Of a stretch of 13,961 nt of DNA, positions 7,084 to 13,961 are shown one piece after another. The notes below the pieces were generated by a model. That model was not told where the DNA came from, did no database searches, and saw only the letters and a list, made by a program, of their open reading frames with translations. How positions within the stretch are numbered: the first letter of the stretch is position 1; each line of letters begins with the position of its first letter. The stretch comes from an uncultured bacterium (lineage in GTDB: Bacteria > Bacteroidota > Bacteroidia > Bacteroidales > Paludibacteraceae): positions 1-13,961 of the forward strand of contig CAMHCZ010000030.1 of NCBI GenBank assembly GCA_946183755.1, written 5' to 3'. A program made the translations under genes and the position numbers.

Positions 7084-7563
7084 ATGAGAATCAGACAATT
7101 CAGCGTTTTGTTCATGAGCCTTTTGTTCGTGTCGCTTGCCTCGTGCGGCGACTCGGACAGCAAGGACGTCAGCTATCCGGTCATATCGGACACATTGTCA
7201 ACCGCTTCGCCAGTGGAGTGCGACCGCTTCTACCGTGGTGAGACGATACATTTCCACGCTTTGTTCACCGACAATATCGAGCTGGGTAACTTCAACATCG
7301 AGGTGCACAACAACTTCGAGCATCACAGCCACGGCACTTCCGCCACCGACTGCGAGCTCGACCCTGTGAAGTCGGCAACTTCTAAGGTGTGGGTTTACAA
7401 CGAGTCGTTCCCCATACCGGCGAACTCGTCGGCCTACGAGGCGCGCATCGACATTCCTGTGCCCGATGACATCGACACCGGCGACTACCACTTTGTCGTG
7501 CGTGTCACCGACGCTGCCGGGTGGCAGTCCTACAAGGCGTTCTCGGTCAAGATTCTTGAGTAA
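7084..7563 (+). CDS. DUF4625-family lipoprotein with histidine cluster
   Basis: The product is 159 residues with a lipoprotein signal (SLASC, lipidation at C21) and acidic residues just after it, suggesting surface display. The domain shows the features I associate with DUF4625: RGETIHFHALFTDN (51-64), GNFNIEVHNNFEHHSHG (68-84), a WVY...FPIP segment (103-112), and a C-terminal GDYHFVVRVTDAAG (133-146) like an Ig-type beta strand. Histidines at 56, 58, 75, 80, 81, 83 and 136, with C46 and C90, could form one or more metal sites. It is the last gene of the operon. I infer that it captures or hands over a ligand to the adjacent TonB receptor; no biochemical role for the family is known to me. 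Confidence 0.8.
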   Translation: MRIRQFSVLFMSLLFVSLASCGDSDSKDVSYPVISDTLSTASPVECDRFYRGETIHFHALFTDNIELGNFNIEVHNNFEHHSHGTSATDCELDPVKSATSKVWVYNESFPIPANSSAYEARIDIPVPDDIDTGDYHFVVRVTDAAGWQSYKAFSVKILE

Positions 7564-7585
7564 TGCGCTTTTTGCTTTCTTTTAT

Positions 7586-7593
7586 TACCTTTG
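7586..7593 (+). promoter_or_regulatory. Candidate -7 promoter element for the GSCFA cluster
   Basis: TACCTTTG matches TAnnTTTG and sits in a T-rich stretch 33 bases before the GSCFA start codon, just after the lipoprotein operon ends. The nearest upstream TTTG (7571-7574) is only 11 bases away, so no proper -33 box is seen. No terminator hairpin is visible for the upstream operon, so read-through is possible. Confidence 0.4.
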
Positions 7594-7626
7594 CGGTGAT
7601 TTAAAACTAAGCAAATCGTTTATATA

Positions 7627-8616
7627 ATGGCAACAAACGCAGACTCGCAGTTCCGCCTCACATTTCCGGTAGGCAAGTCGGACTTCAGTGTCGGATACGG
7701 TGACAACATCCTGTCCATAGGTTCGTGCTTCGCCGAGAATGTGGCTGAGCGCCTCTCGCAGTCCCGTTTGCGCGTGACGGTCAATCCGTTCGGCATATTA
7801 TATAATCCATTGTCAATATCGTCGGCTCTCCATATCCTCGCCACAGGGCAGAGGTTTACGGGGGCCGACCTTTTTTATAGCGAGAACCTCTACCACAGCT
7901 GGATGCACCATTCGCGCTTCTCGCGTGCCGAGCAGCAAGAGTGTCTTGACGCCATCAACTCGTCGATCGAGGCTGTGGATTTATCGAAGGTCACGACGCT
8001 TGTCATAACCTTGGGCACGGCATGGGTCTATGAGCTCAGGGAGACGGGCAGGGTGGTGGCTAATTGCCATAAGCAGAGCCCGGACTTGTTCAGCCGCCGT
8101 AGAATATCGGCCGACGAGGCTGTCGAGGCGCTGGGCGGTGCCATAAGCGAGCTGCGTGCGCTGAACCCGGACATGAGGATAATTCTGACGGTCAGCCCAG
8201 TGCGCCACTTCAAGGACGGAGCGCACGAGAACACGCTCTCCAAAGCCACGCTGCATCTGGCTGTCGATAGACTGTGCGAGGCTTTCGGTTGCGACTATTT
8301 CCCAGCCTACGAGCTTCTCGTCGACGACCTGCGCGACTACCGCTTCTACGCTGACGACATGGCGCATCCGTCGCCTATGGCTGTCGATTATGTGTTCTCG
8401 GCTTTCTGCGAACGATACTTCACGGCTTCGACCGCAGCCCTTGCCGCCGATGTGCGCAAGCTGACACGTTCGCTCTCGCATAGGCCATTGACTTCCGACG
8501 ACAACTACAAGTCTTTCCTCAAGTCGCTGTTGGGCAAGTTCCAGTCGTTCGCCTCGCAGCATAAGGAGGTTGACCTGTCCGGCGACATTTTTGATTTGAA
8601 TAAACGCATAGAATAA
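7627..8616 (+). CDS. GSCFA-domain protein (SGNH/PC-esterase-like)
   Basis: The 329-residue protein carries the name-giving motif LSIGSCFAENVAERL (29-43) near the N-terminus. It is followed by NPFGILYNP (53-61), TLGTAWVY (128-135), TVSPVRH (188-194) and YADDMAHPS (241-249). The Ser of GSC and the late Asp-x-x-His (D244/H247) are placed like the nucleophile and Asp/His pair of SGNH hydrolases, so an esterase or acyl-transfer role on a glycan or peptidoglycan is plausible. The family is not biochemically defined to my knowledge. No signal peptide is visible, so it should be cytosolic. It lies 15 bases before the first VC0807-like membrane protein and upstream of murF-alr. Confidence 0.88.
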   Translation: MATNADSQFRLTFPVGKSDFSVGYGDNILSIGSCFAENVAERLSQSRLRVTVNPFGILYNPLSISSALHILATGQRFTGADLFYSENLYHSWMHHSRFSRAEQQECLDAINSSIEAVDLSKVTTLVITLGTAWVYELRETGRVVANCHKQSPDLFSRRRISADEAVEALGGAISELRALNPDMRIILTVSPVRHFKDGAHENTLSKATLHLAVDRLCEAFGCDYFPAYELLVDDLRDYRFYADDMAHPSPMAVDYVFSAFCERYFTASTAALAADVRKLTRSLSHRPLTSDDNYKSFLKSLLGKFQSFASQHKEVDLSGDIFDLNKRIE

Positions 8617-8631
8617 AACACGATAACAATA

Positions 8632-9408
8632 ATGAGCAACACCAACGAGCAGGCTGCCGCAGCCGCAGACAAAAAGAAGAAAAAGAAGCAGAATCCGCTT
8701 GTGAACATTCTGTTCAACATCGTCGTTCCTGTAGTCATACTCTCCAAGTTCAGCAACGACAACTACCTCGGTCCTAAGCTCGGACTCGTGGTGGCGCTTG
8801 CCTTTCCGCTTCTTTATTTCATCTGGGACTGGCGCAGGGAGCATAAAGCCAACTTCATATCCATACTCGGTTTTGTCAGCGTGCTGCTCACCGGCATCAT
8901 CGGCGTGTTCGAGTTTCCGAGCGAGCTTATCGCCTACAAGGAAGCGAGCGTGCCGCTGATTATCTGCCTCGCCGTGCTCATTTCCATGAAGACGCCTTAT
9001 CCGCTGGTCAAGAAGCTGCTCTACAACGAGGACCTGATGAATATGGAACTGATAAATAGCCGCTTGAGCGAGAAGGACAACACAAAGGAAGTGGACCGCA
9101 TGCTTGTGCGCGCGTCCTACATGGTGGCGGCGTCGTTCCTCGTTTCCACAGTGCTGAACTTCGGTCTCGCCAAGTACCTCATACACAGCCCGTCGGGCAC
9201 TCCCGAGTTCGCCGAGGAGATGGCGCGCATGACAGCGCTGTCTTATCCTGTCATCGCATTGCCATCGACCATTGTGCTGGTCTTCGCCCTGTTCTATGTT
9301 TACAACCGTCTCTCCAAGCTCACCGGGCTTGAGTTCGAGCAGCTTTTCAACATAGACCTCGACAGCAAAGAAAAAGAAAAGACTGGCGACGACAACAAGC
9401 CAGAATAA
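8632..9408 (+). CDS. VC0807-type polytopic membrane protein, copy 1
   Basis: The product is 258 residues. A cytosolic-looking N-terminus contains a run of six lysines (14-19), followed by about six hydrophobic segments (roughly 23-40, 47-66, 74-92, 106-120, 160-180 and 205-225), with a charged loop at 128-158 and a charged tail. Recognisable family-like stretches are NILFNIVVPVVILSKF (25-40), ISILGFVSVLLTG (76-88), and PLIICLAVLISMKTPYPLV (108-126). These match what I know of VC0807-family proteins, which have no established function and have been likened to septation or transport proteins. It is probably cotranscribed with the GSCFA gene. It is paralogous to the next gene. Confidence 0.75.
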   Translation: MSNTNEQAAAAADKKKKKKQNPLVNILFNIVVPVVILSKFSNDNYLGPKLGLVVALAFPLLYFIWDWRREHKANFISILGFVSVLLTGIIGVFEFPSELIAYKEASVPLIICLAVLISMKTPYPLVKKLLYNEDLMNMELINSRLSEKDNTKEVDRMLVRASYMVAASFLVSTVLNFGLAKYLIHSPSGTPEFAEEMARMTALSYPVIALPSTIVLVFALFYVYNRLSKLTGLEFEQLFNIDLDSKEKEKTGDDNKPE

Positions 9409-9522
9409 GTCACTTTCATTTGCAAAAATGTTCCTCTTTGTAGGTTTTTTAAACCTTATTTCTAAAAAATACTTATATTTGACTTTCTTTATAAAAAGAA
9501 ACGAATAGGTAAATATTTGTAA
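9409..9522. other. AT-rich intergenic segment between the two membrane-protein paralogs
   Basis: This 114-base stretch is much more AT-rich than the flanking genes. It holds a small hairpin, aggttt-ttt-aaacct (9442-9456), followed by a T-rich run, which could be a weak terminator. It also holds TATATTTG (9474-9481), a match to the Bacteroidetes -7 consensus, 41 bases before the next start codon. No TTTG lies at the right distance for a -33 box. The second paralog may therefore have its own promoter. Confidence 0.4.
9474..9481 (+). promoter_or_regulatory. Candidate -7 promoter element for the second VC0807-type gene
   Basis: TATATTTG fits TAnnTTTG in an AT-rich spacer. No matching -33 box was found, so the call rests on one element and its position. 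Confidence 0.35.
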
Positions 9523-10302
9523 ATGAAGGCACAACTTAGAGCCGCCAATCGTGCGTACGCATCCAAGGAAAAAGGGAACCCGATATTGAGTTTCCTTCTG
9601 AACTTCATTATCCCAATATTTTTCCTTACCAAATACTCGCTGTTCTGCGATCTCGTCAACTTCGACGGCTTGATCTTTCCGTTCAAGCTTGGCGTGGCGC
9701 GCAACCAGGTGGCGGCAAACGCGCTTGTGCTGTCGCTCTCGTTTCCGGTGGGTTATTTCATTGTCAACTGGATTATTCACAAGAGAACGAGCGTTGTGGC
9801 TATGGCAGGCATCGTCGGAGTGCTTCTCACGGGCGTTGTCGGACTGTTCGAACTGTCGTCGCAGTGGCTCGCGATCAAGGACGCGGCCATTCCGCTGGTG
9901 CTGGGGCTGCTCATACTCCTCACGCTCAAGATGAATCCGCCGCTGCTGGTGCGCATGGTCTGCAACGACAAGCTCATGGACATATACAAAGTGTCGGCGG
10001 CATTAGACAACAACGGCAACGGAGAGCGTTTCAAGCGCCTGTTCAAGGTCACGACATGGCTCTTTTTCCTGTCGTTCCTCTTTTCCGCAATCACACACTA
10101 CATACTTGCCGTCATCGTGCTTGTTGACCCTATGCCGACCAACGAGCAGATAGCCGAGCTCATGTATCTCAAATACCCTTACTGTGTGCTGCCGTTCGCA
10201 GTGTGCATCATCTTCATCGTGCTTTATTTCTTCAAGAAAATGACGAGGCTCACAGGCTTGACTATGGACGAGATATTTCCGCCTGAACTCGACAACAAGT
10301 GA
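9523..10302 (+). CDS. VC0807-type polytopic membrane protein, copy 2 (divergent paralog)
   Basis: The product is 259 residues with about six hydrophobic segments in the same order as the upstream neighbour. Shared landmarks are NPILSFLLNFIIP (19-31) against NPLVNILFNIVVP, VGVLLTGVVGLFE (98-110) against VSVLLTGIIGVFE, AIKDAAIPLVLGLLILLTLK (117-136) against AYKEASVPLIICLAVLISMK, and a C-terminal RLTGLTMDEIFPPELD (242-257) against KLTGLEFEQLFNIDLD. The two are clearly homologous but strongly diverged, so this is an old duplication or a heteromeric pair rather than a recent copy. This copy lacks the polylysine N-terminus and has an insertion after the first hydrophobic segment. The function is unknown. 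It ends 48 bases before murF-alr. Confidence 0.75.
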   Translation: MKAQLRAANRAYASKEKGNPILSFLLNFIIPIFFLTKYSLFCDLVNFDGLIFPFKLGVARNQVAANALVLSLSFPVGYFIVNWIIHKRTSVVAMAGIVGVLLTGVVGLFELSSQWLAIKDAAIPLVLGLLILLTLKMNPPLLVRMVCNDKLMDIYKVSAALDNNGNGERFKRLFKVTTWLFFLSFLFSAITHYILAVIVLVDPMPTNEQIAELMYLKYPYCVLPFAVCIIFIVLYFFKKMTRLTGLTMDEIFPPELDNK

Positions 10303-10350
10303 TAATTATTCTTACCTTCGTGGTTCGTTGAATGATTATCAAATAATAAG

Positions 10351-12807
10351 ATGAAATATCTTCTCGAAGAAATAGCCAAAGTCACTGGCGCAAAGCTTAT
10401 TGGTGACGGTTCGGCTATAGTTTCCTATGTGATAACCGACAGCCGTACGGTTTCCTATCCTTCCGGCTCTGTTTTTGTGGCAATCAAGACTTCTCGCAAC
10501 GACGGTCACCGCTACGTCAAGGACCTGATTTCAGTCGGTGTCAAGTCGTTTATCATAAGCGACGAGTCTGTTGTCTGCGACGGAGCGAACTTCCTTGTCA
10601 CACCCGATCCGCTGAAGGCGATGCAGAAGCTTGCCGCCTATCACCGCGCGCGTTTCTCGATGCCAGTGCTGGGCGTAACCGGCAGCAACGGCAAGACGAT
10701 AGTCAAGGAGTGGATAAGCCAGCTCATAGGCGACGACAAGAAGGTGACACGCTCGCCACGAAGCTACAACTCGCAGATAGGCGTGCCGCTCTCGGTGCTT
10801 GAAATCGACGAGCAGACCGAGCTCGCCATCATCGAGGCGGGAATCTCGAAGCCGGGCGAGATGGACAAGCTTGCCGGCATAATAAAGCCGACGGTCGGCA
10901 TATTCACACACCTCGGCGAGGCGCACCAGGAGAACTTCGCGTCGCTCAAGGAGAAGTGCGAGCAGAAGCTCCGCCTTTTCGCCACAGCCGACGTCATCAT
11001 CTACGGCAAGGACGACAAGCTCCTGGACATAGCCGTGGCGCAGGCTGACCTCAAAGCCGAGCATTTCACATGGGGCAAGACTGCCGGAACGACGGTCAAG
11101 CTGCTCTCTGCCGGCAACACAGCCAACGGATACGATATCAAGTATAAATACAAGAACAAGGAGCATGAACTGACTCTGCCTTTCGGCGACAACGCGTCGG
11201 TGGAGAACGCCATGAACTGCCTCTGCTTCATGCTCTGGATGGGCACCGAGCCCGACGAGATAGCCAAGCGCTTCACAACACTCAAGTCTGTCGCCATGCG
11301 CCTCGAAGTGAAGAACGGCGAGAACGGCTGCCTCGTCATAAACGACTCCTACAACTCCGACTTCGACTCGCTCTCCATAGCCCTCGACTTCCTGAACTCG
11401 CAGGCGGAGGCTAAGAAGCTGAAGAAAACAATAATCCTGTCCGACATATTCCAGAGCGGCAAGGACACCGTGTCGCTTTATGTCTCGGTGGCTGAACTGC
11501 TCAAGAACAAGGCTGTGGAGCGTCTCATAGGCGTGGGTCCTGAGATTTCGGCGAACGCCAATCTCTTCGGCATCGCCGAGAAGAGTTTCTACGCTTCGAC
11601 ACGCGACCTGCTGGAATCCAACGTGCTGACAGAACTCAAGAACGAGGCTGTGCTTCTCAAGGGCGCGCGTTCGTTCCGTTTTGAGGACGTGTCGGCGAAA
11701 ATCTCGTCTATCGTCCACCAGACCACGCTCGAGGTTGACATAAACGCAATACTCCATAACGTCGATTACTTCCGCTCGTTCCTCAAGCCAGAGACCAAGA
11801 TGGTGCACATGGTGAAGGCGAACGCCTACGGCTCGGGCGACGTGGCTGTGTCAAGAGCCTTGCAGCAGCACGGATGCGACTATCTGGCTGTGGCTGTGGC
11901 TGACGAGGGCGCGACACTCCGCAACGAGGGCATAAGCGTGCCTATCATCGTCATGAACCCAGAGATAGGCGGACTTGGCAAGATTATAGACTACCACCTG
12001 GAGCCTGAAATCTACAGCTTCTCTATGCTCGATGCGTTCGTGGATGAGGCTGAGCGCCAAGGTGTGAAGAAATATCCTGTGCACATAAAGATAAACACAG
12101 GCATGAGCCGCCTCGGTTTCGAACTGGACGAGGTGGATGAACTGATAAAGAAACTCAAGTCGAAGGACGCGCTTCTTGTCCGCTCGGTGTTCTCGCACTT
12201 CGTGGGCAGCGACGAGGAACGTTTCGACGACTTCACCGAGGAGCAGGTGCGCCGTTTCAAAAGCGTGGCGGACAAGTTCGACAAGGCGTTCGACCACAAG
12301 GTGCTGCGCCACATACTCAACTCGGCTGGCATCGAGCGTTTCCCTCAGTACCAGTTCGACATGGTGCGCCTCGGCATCGGTCATTACGGATTCAGCGCCG
12401 TGGACAACTCGCGCCTTGAGGAGGCTTGCACGCTCAAGACCGTCATCTTGCAGATACGCAAGGTGCCAGCTTCTGAGACTGTCAGCTACTGCCGCAACGG
12501 CAAACTGGCTAAGGATAGCGTCATCGGCGCAATACCTATCGGATATGCCGACGGACTGGACCGCCACCTCGGCAACCGCGCTTACAGCGTCATGGTCAAC
12601 GGCAAGCTCGTGCCTATCGTCGGCAACATCTGCATGGACGTCTGCATGATAGACCTCACGGGCGTTGACGCCAAGGAGGGCGATGTGGTCACAATCTTCG
12701 GCAAGGGACATTCCATAATGAACATGGCGAAGCAGCTCGGCACCATTTCTTACGAGATACTGACTTCGGTTTCTCCGCGTGTCAGAAGAGTTTATTACCA
12801 GGAATAG
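10351..12807 (+). CDS. murF-alr: Bifunctional UDP-MurNAc-tripeptide:D-Ala-D-Ala ligase / alanine racemase
   Basis: This is one 818-residue polypeptide with two enzymes of cytosolic peptidoglycan precursor synthesis. Residues 1 to about 452 are MurF, which adds D-Ala-D-Ala to UDP-MurNAc-tripeptide with ATP: phosphate loop GVTGSNGKT (108-116), AIIEAGISKPGEM (159-171), GIFTHLGEAHQENF (183-196) and NDSYNSD (331-337). Residues from about 456 are a PLP-dependent alanine racemase making D-Ala: MVKANAYGSG with the PLP lysine K489, INTGMSRLGF (581-590), IPIGYADGLDR (728-738) with the catalytic tyrosine, and GNICMD (758-763). Each half has the length of the free-standing enzyme with almost no linker. 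The fusion is typical of Bacteroidetes. A weak -7-like TACCTTCG (10313-10320) precedes the gene. Confidence 0.96.
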   Translation: MKYLLEEIAKVTGAKLIGDGSAIVSYVITDSRTVSYPSGSVFVAIKTSRNDGHRYVKDLISVGVKSFIISDESVVCDGANFLVTPDPLKAMQKLAAYHRARFSMPVLGVTGSNGKTIVKEWISQLIGDDKKVTRSPRSYNSQIGVPLSVLEIDEQTELAIIEAGISKPGEMDKLAGIIKPTVGIFTHLGEAHQENFASLKEKCEQKLRLFATADVIIYGKDDKLLDIAVAQADLKAEHFTWGKTAGTTVKLLSAGNTANGYDIKYKYKNKEHELTLPFGDNASVENAMNCLCFMLWMGTEPDEIAKRFTTLKSVAMRLEVKNGENGCLVINDSYNSDFDSLSIALDFLNSQAEAKKLKKTIILSDIFQSGKDTVSLYVSVAELLKNKAVERLIGVGPEISANANLFGIAEKSFYASTRDLLESNVLTELKNEAVLLKGARSFRFEDVSAKISSIVHQTTLEVDINAILHNVDYFRSFLKPETKMVHMVKANAYGSGDVAVSRALQQHGCDYLAVAVADEGATLRNEGISVPIIVMNPEIGGLGKIIDYHLEPEIYSFSMLDAFVDEAERQGVKKYPVHIKINTGMSRLGFELDEVDELIKKLKSKDALLVRSVFSHFVGSDEERFDDFTEEQVRRFKSVADKFDKAFDHKVLRHILNSAGIERFPQYQFDMVRLGIGHYGFSAVDNSRLEEACTLKTVILQIRKVPASETVSYCRNGKLAKDSVIGAIPIGYADGLDRHLGNRAYSVMVNGKLVPIVGNICMDVCMIDLTGVDAKEGDVVTIFGKGHSIMNMAKQLGTISYEILTSVSPRVRRVYYQE

Positions 12808-12810
12808 TTT

Positions 12811-13611
12811 ATGAACAGCATAGAGTACATATTCGTTTTCACATCTGCCGAGGAATATCCCAAGGTGGCTGTAGATATGGCAGTGCAGCTTGCCGAGGCA
12901 GCGGAGAAGCCTGTGTGTTTCATCTCGTACGCCGACAGGAAGATTCCGCTGCAGCCCGACGAGATAGAGGCAAAGCTGGCGGAGTGGGCGAGCGAGCTGT
13001 CGCCTAAGGTGACAAAGGGTGCAGAGAGCTATCTGCTGCCTTCGCTCTCGGAGTTTCATGACTTCATGACGGCTTCCGAGGCATCGACCATCGTATTCCA
13101 GCTGTCCGAGCACAAGGGATTCAACAAGGTGCGCACGTTCCTGAAGATAACACGCGACCTGCGCATCCCGTACATCTTCGTGAAGCCATACTTCGACAAA
13201 ATTACGCTCGACAAGGTGCTTGTGCCGGTCACATTCTTGGTCGAGGATAACGAGAAAGGTCCTTTCGCAGCCAACCTCGGACGATTCTTCGGTTCGGAGC
13301 TGCTGCTCATGCCGGCTAAGGATTTCGGTCACAAGGCGCGCATAACCACCGACAAGATAACGACGCTTTTAGATAAATACGAACTGAAACACAGTGAAAT
13401 AGCAGCCGATGGCGACAGCTTCAAGGTGGAGCTGGAGGCGGTGCGCCGTGCCGACGAACTGGGCGCAGGCATGGTTATAGCCTCGGCGTCGCGTTCCTAT
13501 GGTCTGGATGATATAATCTTCGGCCCGAAGGAGCTCGGGTTCATCAACGAATGTTCAGTGCCGGTCATGCTCCTCAATCCGAGAGCTGACCTCTACGTCC
13601 TCTGCGGATAA
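12811..13611 (+). CDS. Degenerate universal-stress-protein-like protein (two UspA-like halves)
   Basis: The product is 266 residues and soluble. The C-terminal half (about 131-258) has the UspA layout: DKVLVPVTF at its start (134-142), an alternating strand/helix pattern, GAGMVIASASRS (218-229), and ending SVPVMLLNPR (249-258). The N-terminal half (1-130) looks like a second, more diverged copy ending in RIPYIFVKPY. The ATP-binding pattern of classical Usp proteins (GxxG followed by nine residues and G-S/T) is not seen, so nucleotide binding is doubtful. The start codon lies three bases after the murF-alr stop, implying cotranscription with cell-wall synthesis. The role is unknown; a stress-linked or adaptor function is inference. 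Confidence 0.75.
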   Translation: MNSIEYIFVFTSAEEYPKVAVDMAVQLAEAAEKPVCFISYADRKIPLQPDEIEAKLAEWASELSPKVTKGAESYLLPSLSEFHDFMTASEASTIVFQLSEHKGFNKVRTFLKITRDLRIPYIFVKPYFDKITLDKVLVPVTFLVEDNEKGPFAANLGRFFGSELLLMPAKDFGHKARITTDKITTLLDKYELKHSEIAADGDSFKVELEAVRRADELGAGMVIASASRSYGLDDIIFGPKELGFINECSVPVMLLNPRADLYVLCG

Positions 13612-13613
13612 AA

Positions 13614-13961
13614 TCAGAGGTCTAAGAAACCGTCCGGCAGCTGCAGTGTTATCTGTTTGTTGTCGTCATCGATTTCCTTGATATACTCATCGGCGACAGG
13701 TATCATTATCTCGTCGCCGTTGTCTTTTCTCACAATCAGCAGAATGTTGGCGGTCTGGTCGTCAATCTCGCTCACAGTGCCCAGTCGGCCGTGGCTGGCG
13801 TCGTTCACGGTATATCCCTTCAGCGCATAGACAGTGCCTTCGGTCTCCTCCGTCACGTTCTCTCTTATGTGCTCCTTTTCCACATACACGTCCTTGCCTA
13901 CGAGCAGCCTTTTCGCGTCAGCCTCGGTGTCTATGTCCTCCAGCTTGTAGATGGCGCGTGT
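13614..13961 (-). CDS. rimM: Ribosome maturation factor RimM, C-terminal part (5' end beyond the window)
   Basis: The frame is open from the window's right edge and gives about 115 residues, ending GFLDL. Visible are LEDIDTEADAKRLLVGKDV (from about base 13943 down to 13888), the end of the N-terminal RimM barrel, and then a PRC-barrel-like domain with YTVNDASHGRLGTVSEID and IMIPVADEYIKEIDDDNKQI. RimM binds ribosomal protein S19 and helps 30S assembly and 16S rRNA processing. A GTG near 13889 is not the true start, because the homologous sequence continues upstream of it. In many Bacteroidetes rimM follows murA; that gene would lie just outside the window. The stop codon is 2 bp from the stop of the convergent universal-stress-like gene. 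Confidence 0.88.
   Translation of the reverse strand, partial: TRAIYKLEDIDTEADAKRLLVGKDVYVEKEHIRENVTEETEGTVYALKGYTVNDASHGRLGTVSEIDDQTANILLIVRKDNGDEIMIPVADEYIKEIDDDNKQITLQLPDGFLDL

Noticed and set aside
7981..9780. 599-residue antisense open frame
   Set aside because: It lies opposite the well-supported GSCFA and membrane-protein genes. Its composition is rich in Arg, His, Glu and Val, as expected when GC-rich codons are read backwards, and it crosses an AT-rich intergenic region.
10531..13332. Two long antisense open frames (425 and 493 residues) opposite murF-alr and the Usp-like gene
   Set aside because: Same cause: strong third-position GC bias removes stop codons on the opposite strand. 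No domain or signal is recognisable.
13614..13889. A complete 91-residue gene starting at GTG 13889
   Set aside because: The reading frame continues without a stop to the window edge and the upstream residues match RimM, so this is the end of a longer gene.

Overview
The window looks like chromosomal DNA from a member of the order Bacteroidales (Prevotellaceae, Muribaculaceae or a relative; the genus cannot be fixed by reading alone). The reasons are a fused MurF-alanine racemase gene, a GSCFA-family protein, Bacteroidetes-type lipoproteins with acidic residues after the lipid-attachment cysteine, promoter elements of the TAnnTTTG type, few recognisable Shine-Dalgarno sites, and a paaK-iorA-iorB operon. 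No tRNA, rRNA, CRISPR array, transposase or phage gene was seen.

Layout, left to right. Bases 1-306 hold no gene. They carry a cluster of hairpin-forming repeats and a terminator for the operon to the right. Bases 307-3824 are a minus-strand operon, paaK-iorA-iorB, which interconverts aryl-pyruvates, aryl-acetyl-CoAs and aryl-acetates. Bases 3825-4015 are a divergent promoter region with a 21-bp tandem duplication that doubles a promoter -7 element on the plus strand.

Bases 4016-7563 are a plus-strand operon of four envelope genes: a small Cys/His-rich membrane protein, a TonB-dependent receptor, and two His-containing lipoproteins, the second of the DUF4625 type. The set looks like an uncharacterised outer-membrane uptake locus, and I infer a metal ion or metal complex as cargo. 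This is the most interesting part of the window.

Bases 7627-13611 are a plus-strand cell-envelope and housekeeping cluster: a GSCFA protein, two tandem divergent membrane proteins of the VC0807 type, the bifunctional MurF/alanine racemase, and a degenerate universal-stress-like protein. The MurF half adds D-Ala-D-Ala to the peptidoglycan precursor and the racemase half supplies D-Ala, so one polypeptide covers two steps of one pathway. The window ends inside a minus-strand rimM gene (ribosome maturation factor), whose 3' end lies only 2 bp from the universal-stress-like gene.

Most genes have strongly GC-rich third codon positions. This leaves long spurious open frames on the opposite strand, which are excluded here.
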